From Betaproteobacteria bacterium (GTDB lineage Bacteria > Pseudomonadota > Gammaproteobacteria > Burkholderiales > SG8-39): a DNA stretch of 60,057 nucleotides. Below, piece by piece: positions 17,186-24,106 of the stretch; position 1 is the stretch's first letter, and each line of letters begins with the position of its first letter. A program made the translations under genes and the position numbers. Below the pieces are notes generated by a model. That model had not been told where the DNA came from, ran no database searches, and was given only the letters and a program-made list of their open reading frames with translations. The stretch spans positions 1 to 60,057 of the forward strand of contig VBCA01000022.1 of NCBI GenBank assembly GCA_005881575.1. Reading direction: 5' to 3'.

Positions 17186-18876
17186 CGCGCGGGCTCCCAG
17201 TGTTCGATGATCAATTGCAGATTCTGCATTCCGTTGAACTCGTTGACCGCGAGGCGGTACGCCGCGCGCACCGAAGAGGGCAGGGGATCGAGCGAGTTGA
17301 AGCGCATCGCTTCGACTGTACGCCCGGCGCGCCCGAGCTTGAGCCTCAGGTGTTTCTCGCCGACCACGCGCTGGCCGAGCACCTCGAACTCGTCGCAGAA
17401 AAGCGGCTGGGGAAAACCCTGTCCCCAGACTTGGGTGTCGAGCAGCTGCGCGAGGCCGAGGTCGAGGTACGCGGGTTCCAGCGAACCGTCGGTCTCGACC
17501 GCGCGCGCAAGCTGCGCGGGCGAGAGCAGCTCGCGCGCCACGGCCTCGAAGCTTTGCGCGAAGCGCGCGAAATCCTCCGGGCGCAGCGTGAGGCCGGCCG
17601 CTGCGGCATGTCCGCCGAAGCGCAGGAGCAGGTGCGGTTCGCGCTTCGCGACGAGATCGAGCGCGTCGCGCAGGTGCAAACCCGCAATCGAGCGGCCGGA
17701 GCCGCGGATCTCGCTGGCACCGGCGGGAGCAAAGGCGAAGGTCGGGCGGTGATGGCGATCCTTGACTCGCCCGGCGAGGATGCCGACCACGCCCTGGTGC
17801 CAGGAAGGGTCGTAGAGGCTGATGCTGGAGCTCTCGCCCACCGAGAGCTTCGCCATCAGCTCATCGGCCTGCGCCTGCATGTCGGCTTCGATCGTGCGCC
17901 GCGCGCGGTTGAGCTCGTCGAGCTGCCGCGCGATCTCGAGGGCGCGCCCGCGGTCCCCGGTGGTCAGGCACTCGATCCCAAGGCTCATGTCGGCCAGACG
18001 CCCGGCCGCGTTCAAGCGCGGCCCGAGCAGAAACCCGAGGTCGAACCCGGTCGCACGCGAAGGGTCTTGGCCGGCAACGGCGAAAAGCGCGCGCACGCCT
18101 TCCTGCATACGGCCCGCGCGGATGCGCCTCAAGCCCTGAGCAACGAGGACGCGGTTGTTGAAATCGAGCGGCACGACGTCGGCGACCGTGCCGAGCGCCA
18201 CCAGGTCGAGCACATCGCCGAGATTCGGCTCATCCTTGCCGGAGAACGCTCCGCGCTTGCGCAGCTCGGCACGCAGGGCGAGCATCACGTAGAACATCAC
18301 GCCGACGCCCGCAAGGCTCTTGCTCGAGAACGCGCAACCGGGCTGGTTGGGGTTGACGATAGCCGCGGCGCGCGGCAGCTCAGGGCCGGGCAGATGGTGG
18401 TCGGTGACGATCACCTCGATGCCGAGCCGGCCCGCCGCTTCGACGCCCTCGATGCTCGCGATTCCATTGTCCACCGTGATAAGGAGCTCCGGCTTCGATC
18501 GTGCCGCGAGCGCGACGATTTCCGGCGTCAGCCCGTAGCCGAACTCGAAGCGGTTGGGGACGAGATAGCCGACGTTCGCTCCGAAGGCGGAGAGCGCGCG
18601 CATGCCCACCGCGCACGCGGTCGCCCCGTCACAGTCGTAGTCGGCGACGATCAGCATGCGCTTGCCGGCCGTGATCGCGTCGGCGAGCAGCGCCGCGGCG
18701 CGCTCGGCATTCATGAGATCAGAAGGTGGAATGAGGTCGGAAAGCGCGTCATCGAGCTCGCCGCGCCTGCTGATCCCGCGCGCGGCGCAGATGCGCGCCA
18801 GCACCGGGTGCAGGCCCTCGCGCACGAGCTGGTCGTGCACGCGCAAGGGAACCGGGCGGGTGGTGATCTGGGACAT
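17182..18876 (-). CDS. recJ: Single-stranded-DNA-specific exonuclease RecJ
   Basis: A 5'-3' ssDNA exonuclease of recombination and mismatch repair. The 564-residue protein has DHH-family metal motifs in order: VADYDCDGATA (about residues 77-87), TVDNGIAS and VTDHHLPG (about 150-160). The DHHA1 motif RFGGHAAAAGL (about 420) and a C-terminal OB-like domain follow. Length and order are normal for RecJ. The start at 18876 sits 14 bases from a repeat pair that separates it from the rpfE-like gene. The rpfE-recJ-prfB-lysS neighbourhood is also known from Xanthomonas. Confidence 0.97.
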   Translation of the reverse strand: MSQITTRPVPLRVHDQLVREGLHPVLARICAARGISRRGELDDALSDLIPPSDLMNAERAAALLADAITAGKRMLIVADYDCDGATACAVGMRALSAFGANVGYLVPNRFEFGYGLTPEIVALAARSKPELLITVDNGIASIEGVEAAGRLGIEVIVTDHHLPGPELPRAAAIVNPNQPGCAFSSKSLAGVGVMFYVMLALRAELRKRGAFSGKDEPNLGDVLDLVALGTVADVVPLDFNNRVLVAQGLRRIRAGRMQEGVRALFAVAGQDPSRATGFDLGFLLGPRLNAAGRLADMSLGIECLTTGDRGRALEIARQLDELNRARRTIEADMQAQADELMAKLSVGESSSISLYDPSWHQGVVGILAGRVKDRHHRPTFAFAPAGASEIRGSGRSIAGLHLRDALDLVAKREPHLLLRFGGHAAAAGLTLRPEDFARFAQSFEAVARELLSPAQLARAVETDGSLEPAYLDLGLAQLLDTQVWGQGFPQPLFCDEFEVLGQRVVGEKHLRLKLGRAGRTVEAMRFNSLDPLPSSVRAAYRLAVNEFNGMQNLQLIIEHWEPAR

Positions 18877-18890
18877 CAGTTGGATGACAC

Positions 18891-18968
18891 GTCATCCAGA
18901 GCGAAGCGAAGGATCTGCTTTTTTGCGCACAGCAAAGCAGATTCTTCGGGCTGCGCCCTCGGAATGAC
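18891..18968. repeat. Dispersed repeat, inverted pair A/B (locus 5)
   Basis: Left arm GTCATCCAGAGCGAAGCG plus AAGGATCTGCTTTT (A core). Right arm, inverted, AAAGCAGATTCTTCGGG plus CTGCGCCCTCGGAATGAC (B core). It lies between the rpfE-like stop and the recJ start, the reverse A/B order of loci 3 and 4. Confidence 0.92.
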
Positions 18969-18972
18969 AAGG

Positions 18973-19965
18973 CTATTGAGCATAGGCCGAAAGCGGCTTG
19001 CGCAGGCGCCAGAAATAACGCAGGTCCGAGCGTACGGTCTCGACCTCGAGCAGCGAACCCGCGCCGCAAAGATGCAGGGTGAGCATTCCGATACGGCCGG
19101 ACTTCAGTGCGGCGAGCAGCGGCCCGAACCAGTCGCGCTCGAGCGCCGTGCGGCCCCCGCCAAGCTGCGCCTCCCGCGGCGCGTCCAGAACCACCAGCGC
19201 CCGCCCCTCGTCCTCCAGGGCCGCGAGAACGGAATCGGCGTCCTTCGGCAACGCGTGCGCCGGGATTCCCGCGGCGAGCGCGAGGCCGCGGGCGAGCGGA
19301 TCGCCGGCGATCACCGCCGAGAAAGGCCGGGCCTTCGCTGCGGCGATGACGCCCCCGCCCCAGAACCAGATGCTGTTCAACGCCGGCACCCCGCGCGCCT
19401 CGCGCTCGGCGTTGACGGGGTGCTCGTGCAGCAGCATCTGCGCTTCGTTCATGAGCGCGTGGAAGCGCATCGCATCGGGCCCGGATGGAAGCTTCTCGTC
19501 GATCGCAACGCCGCGCGCCGCGGCGGCCGGCGTGGTTTGCACGTCCGGCGCTTTCTCGAGACGCAGGTACCAGCGCGCCGGCCTCAAGGGCTGGAAGAGC
19601 ATCGTCTGGCCGAAATGCCGGTTGAGCGCGTCGACGAGCGCTTGAGACTCGGCGCGCGAAACCTCGAAGGCGGCGCTGTCGGCGAGGCCGAGGCTGTCGC
19701 GGCCCACCTGCAAGTGCACGGGATCGGCGCGCATCCAGTAGTGCGGTCCGGGCACCCCGCCGTCCGCGAGCAGCGTGTAGGGAGCGACGGGCCAGTCGCG
19801 CTGCCGCGGTACGCCGAAGCGCCCGAACAGCCAGGCTTCGCGCGAAACAAGCGCCCTGCGCGTGCGGCGTCCTCTCGCGATCAGCGTCTCCGCGGCCGCG
19901 AGGCTGTTTGCGCGTGGAAGTCCCTCGAGAGGGAAGAAATCCGGAATATAGAGTTCACAGTGCAT
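18973..19965 (-). CDS. RpfE-like protein (phosphoglycerate-mutase-like annotation family)
   Basis: A 330-residue protein of the conserved family that includes Xanthomonas RpfE and is often labelled a 2,3-bisphosphoglycerate-independent phosphoglycerate mutase-like regulatory protein. Recognisable parts are LYIPDFFPLEGL at the N-terminus, WMRADPVHLQVGRDSL about residue 80, and NSIWFWGGG about residue 200. I see no convincing metal-binding set of a true mutase, so enzymatic activity is doubtful. Gene order next to recJ and prfB matches the Xanthomonas rpf region, but no rpfF/C/G genes are present here. It is divergent from lolC, whose GTG start is about 40 bases away. Confidence 0.75.
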   Translation of the reverse strand: MHCELYIPDFFPLEGLPRANSLAAAETLIARGRRTRRALVSREAWLFGRFGVPRQRDWPVAPYTLLADGGVPGPHYWMRADPVHLQVGRDSLGLADSAAFEVSRAESQALVDALNRHFGQTMLFQPLRPARWYLRLEKAPDVQTTPAAAARGVAIDEKLPSGPDAMRFHALMNEAQMLLHEHPVNAEREARGVPALNSIWFWGGGVIAAAKARPFSAVIAGDPLARGLALAAGIPAHALPKDADSVLAALEDEGRALVVLDAPREAQLGGGRTALERDWFGPLLAALKSGRIGMLTLHLCGAGSLLEVETVRSDLRYFWRLRKPLSAYAQ

Positions 19966-20005
19966 TCGATTTCGAGTTTATCACCGGTTATGGCACACTT
20001 CGCGC

Positions 20006-21247
20006 GTGCAATACGAACTCCTCGTCGGGCTGCGCTACACGCGCGCCAAGCGTCGCAATCACTTCATCTCTTTCATTTCGCTCACTTCGATGCTCGGCAT
20101 CTCGCTCGGCGTCGCCGCGTTGATCGTGGTGCTCTCGGTGATGAACGGGTTCCAGAAGGAAGTTCGCGCGCGCATTCTCGGCGTGGTCTCGCACGTGCAG
20201 ATCACCGGGGTGGACAACCGTCTCGCGGATTGGCAGGCGGTGGCGCGGGAATCGGCCCAGCATCCGCAGGTGGCTGCGGCGGCGCCCTTCGTGAACGCGC
20301 AAGGGATGCTCGTGTTCGGCGCCGCCGTCCGGGGGGCGCTGGTGCGCGGCATCGTGCCGGAGCTTGAGCAGAAAGTCGCCGAGATCGGCCTGCATATGAC
20401 CGCGGGGAAGCTCGAGTCGCTGGTGCCGGGGGAATTCGGCATCGTGCTCGGGTCGGAGCTCGCGCGCGCGCTCGGCGCGAGGACCGAAGACAAGGTGACG
20501 CTGATCGCCCCGCAGGGGCTGGTCACCCCGGCGGGCATTCTTCCGCGGCTCAAGCAGTTCACCGTGGTGGGCATCTTCGAAGTGGGCATGTTCGAATACG
20601 ACTCGGGCCTCGCCCTCATCCATCTCGAGGACGCGCAGAAGCTCTACGGCATGGGGGATACCGCCTCGGGTGTGCGGCTGAAGCTCCACGATCTGTTTCA
20701 GTCCCGGGAGGTCACGCGCGACCTCATCGAGCGCCTGCGCGGCGACCTGTATATCTCGGACTGGACCCGCAGCCACGCCAACTACTTCCGCGCGGTGCAG
20801 ATCGAGAAGACCATGATGTTCATCATCCTGCTCCTGATCGTCGCGGTTGCGGCGTTCAACATCGTTTCGACGTTGGTGATGGCGGTCACCGACAAGCAGC
20901 CCGACATCGCCATCCTGCGAACGCTGGGCGCGAGCCCCGGCGGGATCATGAAGATCTTCATCGTCCAGGGCGCGCTGATCGGCGTGATCGGCACGCTGAT
21001 CGGCGTCGCCGGCGGCATCGCGCTCGCGCTCAACATCGACGTGGTGGTGCCGTTCCTCGAGCGGCTCCTGAACGTCCAGTTCCTGTCGCGCGAGGTGTAC
21101 TACATCACCGACCTGCCTTCCGATCTCCAGACGAGCGACGTCGTTGCGATTGCCCTGGTGTCGCTCACGCTGTCCCTTCTCGCGACGCTCTACCCGAGCT
21201 GGCGGGCCGCGCGCGTGAATCCGGCTGAGGCGCTGCGCTATGAGTGA
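20006..21247 (+). CDS. lolC: Lipoprotein-releasing ABC transporter permease
   Basis: Inner-membrane subunit of the LolCDE complex, which extracts outer-membrane lipoproteins and passes them to LolA. The 413-residue protein has the family N-terminus ([21 protein letters not shown]) and a first transmembrane helix ([21 protein letters not shown]). A large periplasmic domain follows, then three C-terminal helices of the FtsX fold ([20 protein letters not shown] onwards), ending [18 protein letters not shown]. Only one permease gene is present, so the transporter may be a LolF-type homodimer or a second gene lies elsewhere. The GTG at 20006 matches the family start. Confidence 0.93.
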   Translation: MQYELLVGLRYTRAKRRNHFISFISLTSMLGISLGVAALIVVLSVMNGFQKEVRARILGVVSHVQITGVDNRLADWQAVARESAQHPQVAAAAPFVNAQGMLVFGAAVRGALVRGIVPELEQKVAEIGLHMTAGKLESLVPGEFGIVLGSELARALGARTEDKVTLIAPQGLVTPAGILPRLKQFTVVGIFEVGMFEYDSGLALIHLEDAQKLYGMGDTASGVRLKLHDLFQSREVTRDLIERLRGDLYISDWTRSHANYFRAVQIEKTMMFIILLLIVAVAAFNIVSTLVMAVTDKQPDIAILRTLGASPGGIMKIFIVQGALIGVIGTLIGVAGGIALALNIDVVVPFLERLLNVQFLSREVYYITDLPSDLQTSDVVAIALVSLTLSLLATLYPSWRAARVNPAEALRYE

Positions 21248-21920
21248 GGTGCTCGCCTGCCGCGACCTGCGCAAGACTTTCCGCGAGGGAAGGGAAGCCG
21301 TGCACGTGCTCCAAGGGGTATCGCTGAAAGTCGAGGAGCGGGAAATAGTCGCCATCGTTGGCGCCTCCGGCTCGGGCAAGAGCACGCTCTTACACCTGCT
21401 CGGGGGCCTCGACGACCCGACTTCGGGAGCGGTCGACGTGCTCGGCCGACCCACTCACAGTCTTTCCGATGCAGAGCGGGGGCAGGTACGCAACCGCTCG
21501 CTGGGATTCGTCTACCAGTTCCACCACCTGCTGATGGAGTTCACCGCGCTCGAGAACGTGGCGATGCCGCTCCTGATCCGGCGCGCGCAGCCCGCCGAAG
21601 CGCGCGAAGCCGCCGCGGCGATGCTGAACGAAGTCGGCCTCGCCGAGCGCCTCGATCACACGCCCGGGGAGCTTTCCGGTGGCGAGCGCCAGCGTGCGGC
21701 GCTCGCTCGCGCGCTGGTCACAACGCCCGCGTGCGTGCTCGCCGACGAGCCGACCGGGAACCTCGACCGCAAGACTGCCGACAGCGTCTTCGGGCTGATG
21801 CTCGAGCTCAACCGCGCGCACGGCACGAGCCTCGTGATGGCGACCCACGAACCCTCGCTCGCCGCGCGCGCGCACCGCGTGATGCGGCTGCAGGACGGGG
21901 TGCTGGTGCAGGAGAGGTGA
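21240..21920 (+). CDS. lolD: Lipoprotein-releasing ABC transporter ATPase
   Basis: ATP-binding subunit of the Lol system, 226 residues. Walker A is GASGSGKST (about residue 42), the signature motif [15 protein letters not shown], and Walker [12 protein letters not shown]. The LolD/FtsE/MacB subfamily Q-loop segment [18 protein letters not shown] is also present. The ATG at 21240 lies inside the end of lolC (8-base overlap), so the two are translationally coupled. A dispersed repeat (21934-21965) follows 13 bases after the stop. Confidence 0.95.
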   Translation: MSEVLACRDLRKTFREGREAVHVLQGVSLKVEEREIVAIVGASGSGKSTLLHLLGGLDDPTSGAVDVLGRPTHSLSDAERGQVRNRSLGFVYQFHHLLMEFTALENVAMPLLIRRAQPAEAREAAAAMLNEVGLAERLDHTPGELSGGERQRAALARALVTTPACVLADEPTGNLDRKTADSVFGLMLELNRAHGTSLVMATHEPSLAARAHRVMRLQDGVLVQER

Positions 21921-21933
21921 GCGCTAACGCTTT

Positions 21934-21965
21934 GTCATTCTGAGCGAAGCGAAGAATCTGCTTTT
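21934..21965 (+). repeat. Dispersed repeat, single A-type arm (locus 6)
   Basis: GTCATTCTGAGCGAAGCG followed by AAGAATCTGCTTTT, the cleanest copy of the A arm. It lies between the convergent 3' ends of lolD and the small coiled-coil gene. It is the last copy I can find; none is seen from here to the window end. Confidence 0.9.
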
Positions 21966-21974
21966 CTCGAACAC

Positions 21975-22316
21975 TCACCGACCGAAAATAAGAACCAGCG
22001 CGATAGCTGCCGCGATCGCGGATAAGACCGCCGAGACAACGCACAGCAAGAGCGCGCGGCGGAACTTCGCTTCCGCAATCGAAGCGGCTTGTTCCAGAGC
22101 TGCAACCGTGTTTTGCAATTGCGCCGCCAGCTCCTTGATGTGTGCCGCGTTCTGAGACGCCGCGGACTGGAGCTCAGTAATCTGCTGCTGAAGCAACAGC
22201 GCCTGATTGGCAACCGCATCGGCATTCTTCCTGGTGAATACGGGCGCAGCGGCCGAAATGATCGTGGCGATGTGAGGCAGAACGGCCTTGAGTGCGGGAA
22301 GGAGCCAGGCTGGCAT
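21975..22316 (-). CDS. Small coiled-coil membrane protein of unknown function
   Basis: A 113-residue protein I do not recognise as a named family. It has a hydrophobic N-terminus (MPAWLLPALKAVLPHIATII), then a heptad-rich central region (residues about 38-80, LLLQQQITELQ ... ELAAQLQNTVAALEQ) likely to form a coiled coil, and a C-terminal membrane helix (LLLCVVSAVLSAIAAAIALVL). It may be a tail-anchored or two-helix inner-membrane protein. Its ATG lies only six bases beyond the attC-like site at 22323-22392, the compact spacing seen for integron gene cassettes, so it may be a cassette gene. Confidence 0.7.
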   Translation of the reverse strand: MPAWLLPALKAVLPHIATIISAAAPVFTRKNADAVANQALLLQQQITELQSAASQNAAHIKELAAQLQNTVAALEQAASIAEAKFRRALLLCVVSAVLSAIAAAIALVLIFGR

Positions 22317-22322
22317 GGATGA

Positions 22323-22392
22323 GCCTTAACGCCAAGTTGAGCGGCGCCGGCCAGTGCCGCCGGCAACGCGTCCGCTCGAATTAAAGTTAGGC
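22323..22392 (-). other. attC-like recombination site (integron cassette site)
   Basis: On the minus strand the site opens with GCCTAAC, a perfect RYYYAAC box, and closes with GTTAAGGC, a GTTRRRY box with one extra base. The 70 bases fold as one imperfect hairpin. An outer 7-bp R box has one bulge; then comes an unpaired spacer (GCC against AAA) and an L box pairing 22334-22344 with 22372-22382, with two irregular positions. The terminal stem is GCCGGC/GCCGGC (22346-22351 with 22359-22364). That is the R/spacer/L/variable-loop layout of attC sites. No integrase gene is in the window. Confidence 0.55.
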
Positions 22393-22417
22393 GTCACTTC
22401 TGTTGCACCCCAAGACT

Positions 22418-22885
22418 TCAACGGTACTCGACATTGACGCGCTTGTACTTAGCGAACTCGCCTTCACTCGGGCAAGGCACCTGCTCAAGAGTGAACCGGT
22501 AGCCGGTAGCAATGAGCAGCGGCGGGAGAAGTACTTTTCCTAGGTTGCCCGGATCCGCCTCGGTCTTCAGGCAGGCGCGTTCACCAGGTTTCAATTCGAC
22601 GGTGAGCGTTGTGGGGTCAGCGCTGCGTGCCTGCACAAAGAATGGGCGGCTGCCAGGAGGCACGAAGGCCGCGACGTACTCTGTGTTGTTTAAGTTCGCG
22701 AACGCTTGACCGCCAGTTCCCACAGTGAGCGACACGCCACCTGCGTTGAAGGCATACACGCGATAGATCACTACTTCCGCCCGGTTCGCGACGTCTGGCG
22801 CTGACAACGGCACAACCGGCAGCGATGAGCATCCTACCGCGATCAGGACCATGACTGATAGAGGAAGGCAAAATCGAATGTTCAT
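22418..22885 (-). CDS. DUF2846-like lipoprotein
   Basis: A 155-residue exported protein. ATG 22885 gives MNIRFCLPLSVMVLIAVGCSS, a signal peptide with a probable lipobox ending at Cys19. The mature part has the DUF2846 pattern: VVIYRVYAFNAGG, then the Tyr/Pro block YVAAFVPPGSRPFFVQ, and GERACLKTEADPG. Members are small envelope lipoproteins without known activity. The gene is flanked by an attC-like hairpin downstream and a GTTAGGT box upstream (22927-22921), so the roughly 600-base interval has the shape of an integron cassette. Lipoprotein status depends on an imperfect lipobox (AVGC). Confidence 0.7.
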   Translation of the reverse strand: MNIRFCLPLSVMVLIAVGCSSLPVVPLSAPDVANRAEVVIYRVYAFNAGGVSLTVGTGGQAFANLNNTEYVAAFVPPGSRPFFVQARSADPTTLTVELKPGERACLKTEADPGNLGKVLLPPLLIATGYRFTLEQVPCPSEGEFAKYKRVNVEYR

Positions 22886-22920
22886 TGGTGAGATCGATGC
22901 ACAGGCGCTGACCCGTGGAC

Positions 22921-22947
22921 ACCTAACGCGCCCACGCCTGGTTATAG
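22921..22947 (-). other. Possible truncated attC-like site
   Basis: On the minus strand CTATAAC is followed 13 bases later by GTTAGGT, a canonical GTTRRRY box. The two can pair. At 27 bases it is far shorter than functional attC sites, so it may be a deleted or hybrid site. The CMD gene's TAA stop (22944-22942) lies within the CTATAAC box, as is common for cassette genes. Confidence 0.3.
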
Positions 22948-23367
22948 CGATGAATGCAACGGCTCGAGCCCGAGCACCGCACCGAATGTGCCGCCCGCCC
23001 ACATAAAGCCCATGAACATGATGAGCTCACATAGCTCTGCATCTGCGAAGTGATCGCGTGCGCGCGCGAGCACCATTTCGTCGATGCCGCGATGATCGCG
23101 CGCGAAGTGCTCGGCGAGCTCTACGGCCGCCGCCGTACGCGAATCCGCATGCGAGCGATCGGGCGGACCGGCCTTCGCCTGGCAGTAGCGACAGCCGGTC
23201 CCCAGCGCAAGCGTACGGCGCACCTGCTCCAGGAGCGCGGGAGAGAAAGTCCTGCTCGCAAAGAAGGCATCCTCGAGCTTCGTCCAAGGGGCGAGGATAT
23301 GGGGCGCATGGCCCATGAGCCTTTCCATGGGCGTCCGACCGGTGCTCGAGGGTGCAATGCGTGGCAT
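22942..23367 (-). CDS. Carboxymuconolactone decarboxylase/AhpD-family protein
   Basis: A 141-residue helical protein of the CMD/AhpD superfamily. The redox-type CxxC is CRYC in LALGTGCRYCQAKAG, with the expected flanking helix SPALLEQVRRT before it and MFMGFMWAGGTFGAVLG at the end. With a CxxC it is more like the peroxidase-related alkylhydroperoxidase branch than true decarboxylases. ATG 23367 is preceded by AGGAGG on the minus strand, which supports this start over longer upstream frames that overlap the DUF2062 gene. Its stop codon lies in a possible attC remnant. Confidence 0.85.
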   Translation of the reverse strand: MPRIAPSSTGRTPMERLMGHAPHILAPWTKLEDAFFASRTFSPALLEQVRRTLALGTGCRYCQAKAGPPDRSHADSRTAAAVELAEHFARDHRGIDEMVLARARDHFADAELCELIMFMGFMWAGGTFGAVLGLEPLHSSL

Positions 23368-23471
23368 AGCGACGATTCCTCCTAGTGACGCGGATACTTG
23401 GGGCCTTATGAGTTTGGGGAGACACGCAGTTGCCAATTTAGTTGGCCCTTCAGCGGTCTGTAAAGCGGCAA

Positions 23472-24035
23472 TTATGTCGGGTTGTTTGCAGCGCGTCGCA
23501 GCCGGCGCCTGCGCCAGGCGAGCAGCACGTGCGCGCGCCAGGCGAGCTGCACGATCACGTAGCCGGCGATCGCGAGCCCGACCGCCAAGACCACGAGGCC
23601 CAGGGCGAGCGGTTTGCCGAGGGAGAGCATCCATTCGAGAGAAGCGCGCAGCCAGGCGCCGAGGTTCGACCAGTCGATTTCCGGAGGATGGATGAAAGCC
23701 GCGCCTTCTTCAGGCACGAAGACGGTGCCGATGCGGTACGCGATCAAGTAGAGCGGCACGATGGTGAACGGGTTGGTGTAGAGCGTGACGGCTATCGCGA
23801 CGGGCAGGTTGACGCGGAACGCTACTGCGAGGAGTGCCGCAAAGGCGAACTGCACCGGGTTGCTGCCGGGGACGAGCCCCGCGAACATGCCCGCCGCCAC
23901 CCCGCCTGAGACCGATCGCCGGTTGACGTGCCACAAGTTGGGGTGAAGCAAGAGCGTGCCGAAGCGCGCGATGTACCGGTTGTTCCGGATCGCCTCGCGG
24001 CTCGGCAGGTACTTGCGGAAGAATTTTCGCGGCAT
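23472..24035 (-). CDS. DUF2062 membrane protein
   Basis: A 187-residue inner-membrane protein of the DUF2062 family, function unknown. The basic N-terminus MPRKFFRKYLPSREAIRNN, then NLWHVNRRSVSGGVAAGMF and LYTNPFTIVPLYLIAYRIG, are family hallmarks. There are three hydrophobic segments. It is divergent from comEC, with 71 bases between starts; in many betaproteobacteria DUF2062 genes neighbour comEC and lolCD, as here, so this is a conserved location and marks the right edge of the accessory interval. Confidence 0.88.
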   Translation of the reverse strand: MPRKFFRKYLPSREAIRNNRYIARFGTLLLHPNLWHVNRRSVSGGVAAGMFAGLVPGSNPVQFAFAALLAVAFRVNLPVAIAVTLYTNPFTIVPLYLIAYRIGTVFVPEEGAAFIHPPEIDWSNLGAWLRASLEWMLSLGKPLALGLVVLAVGLAIAGYVIVQLAWRAHVLLAWRRRRLRRAANNPT

Positions 24036-24106
24036 GGCCGGCTAGCATATCAACCTCCGCGACCTCCGGCCGTTAATCGCGGAATGAAGAGCGCCCCAGG
24101 CCGCCG

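Noticed and set aside
17200-20367. Long plus-strand open frame over recJ and the rpfE-like gene
   Set aside because: It is antisense to two clear genes, has a highly biased Arg/Glu/Ala composition typical of high-GC shadow frames, and no domain.
8954-21965. CRISPR array for the GTCATTCTGAG repeats
   Set aside because: Copies are kilobases apart, partly inverted, without regular spacers or cas genes.
22942-23634. Longer carboxymuconolactone decarboxylase-family frame
   Set aside because: The upstream 89 codons overlap the DUF2062 gene and look like noncoding shadow; AGGAGG supports ATG 23367.
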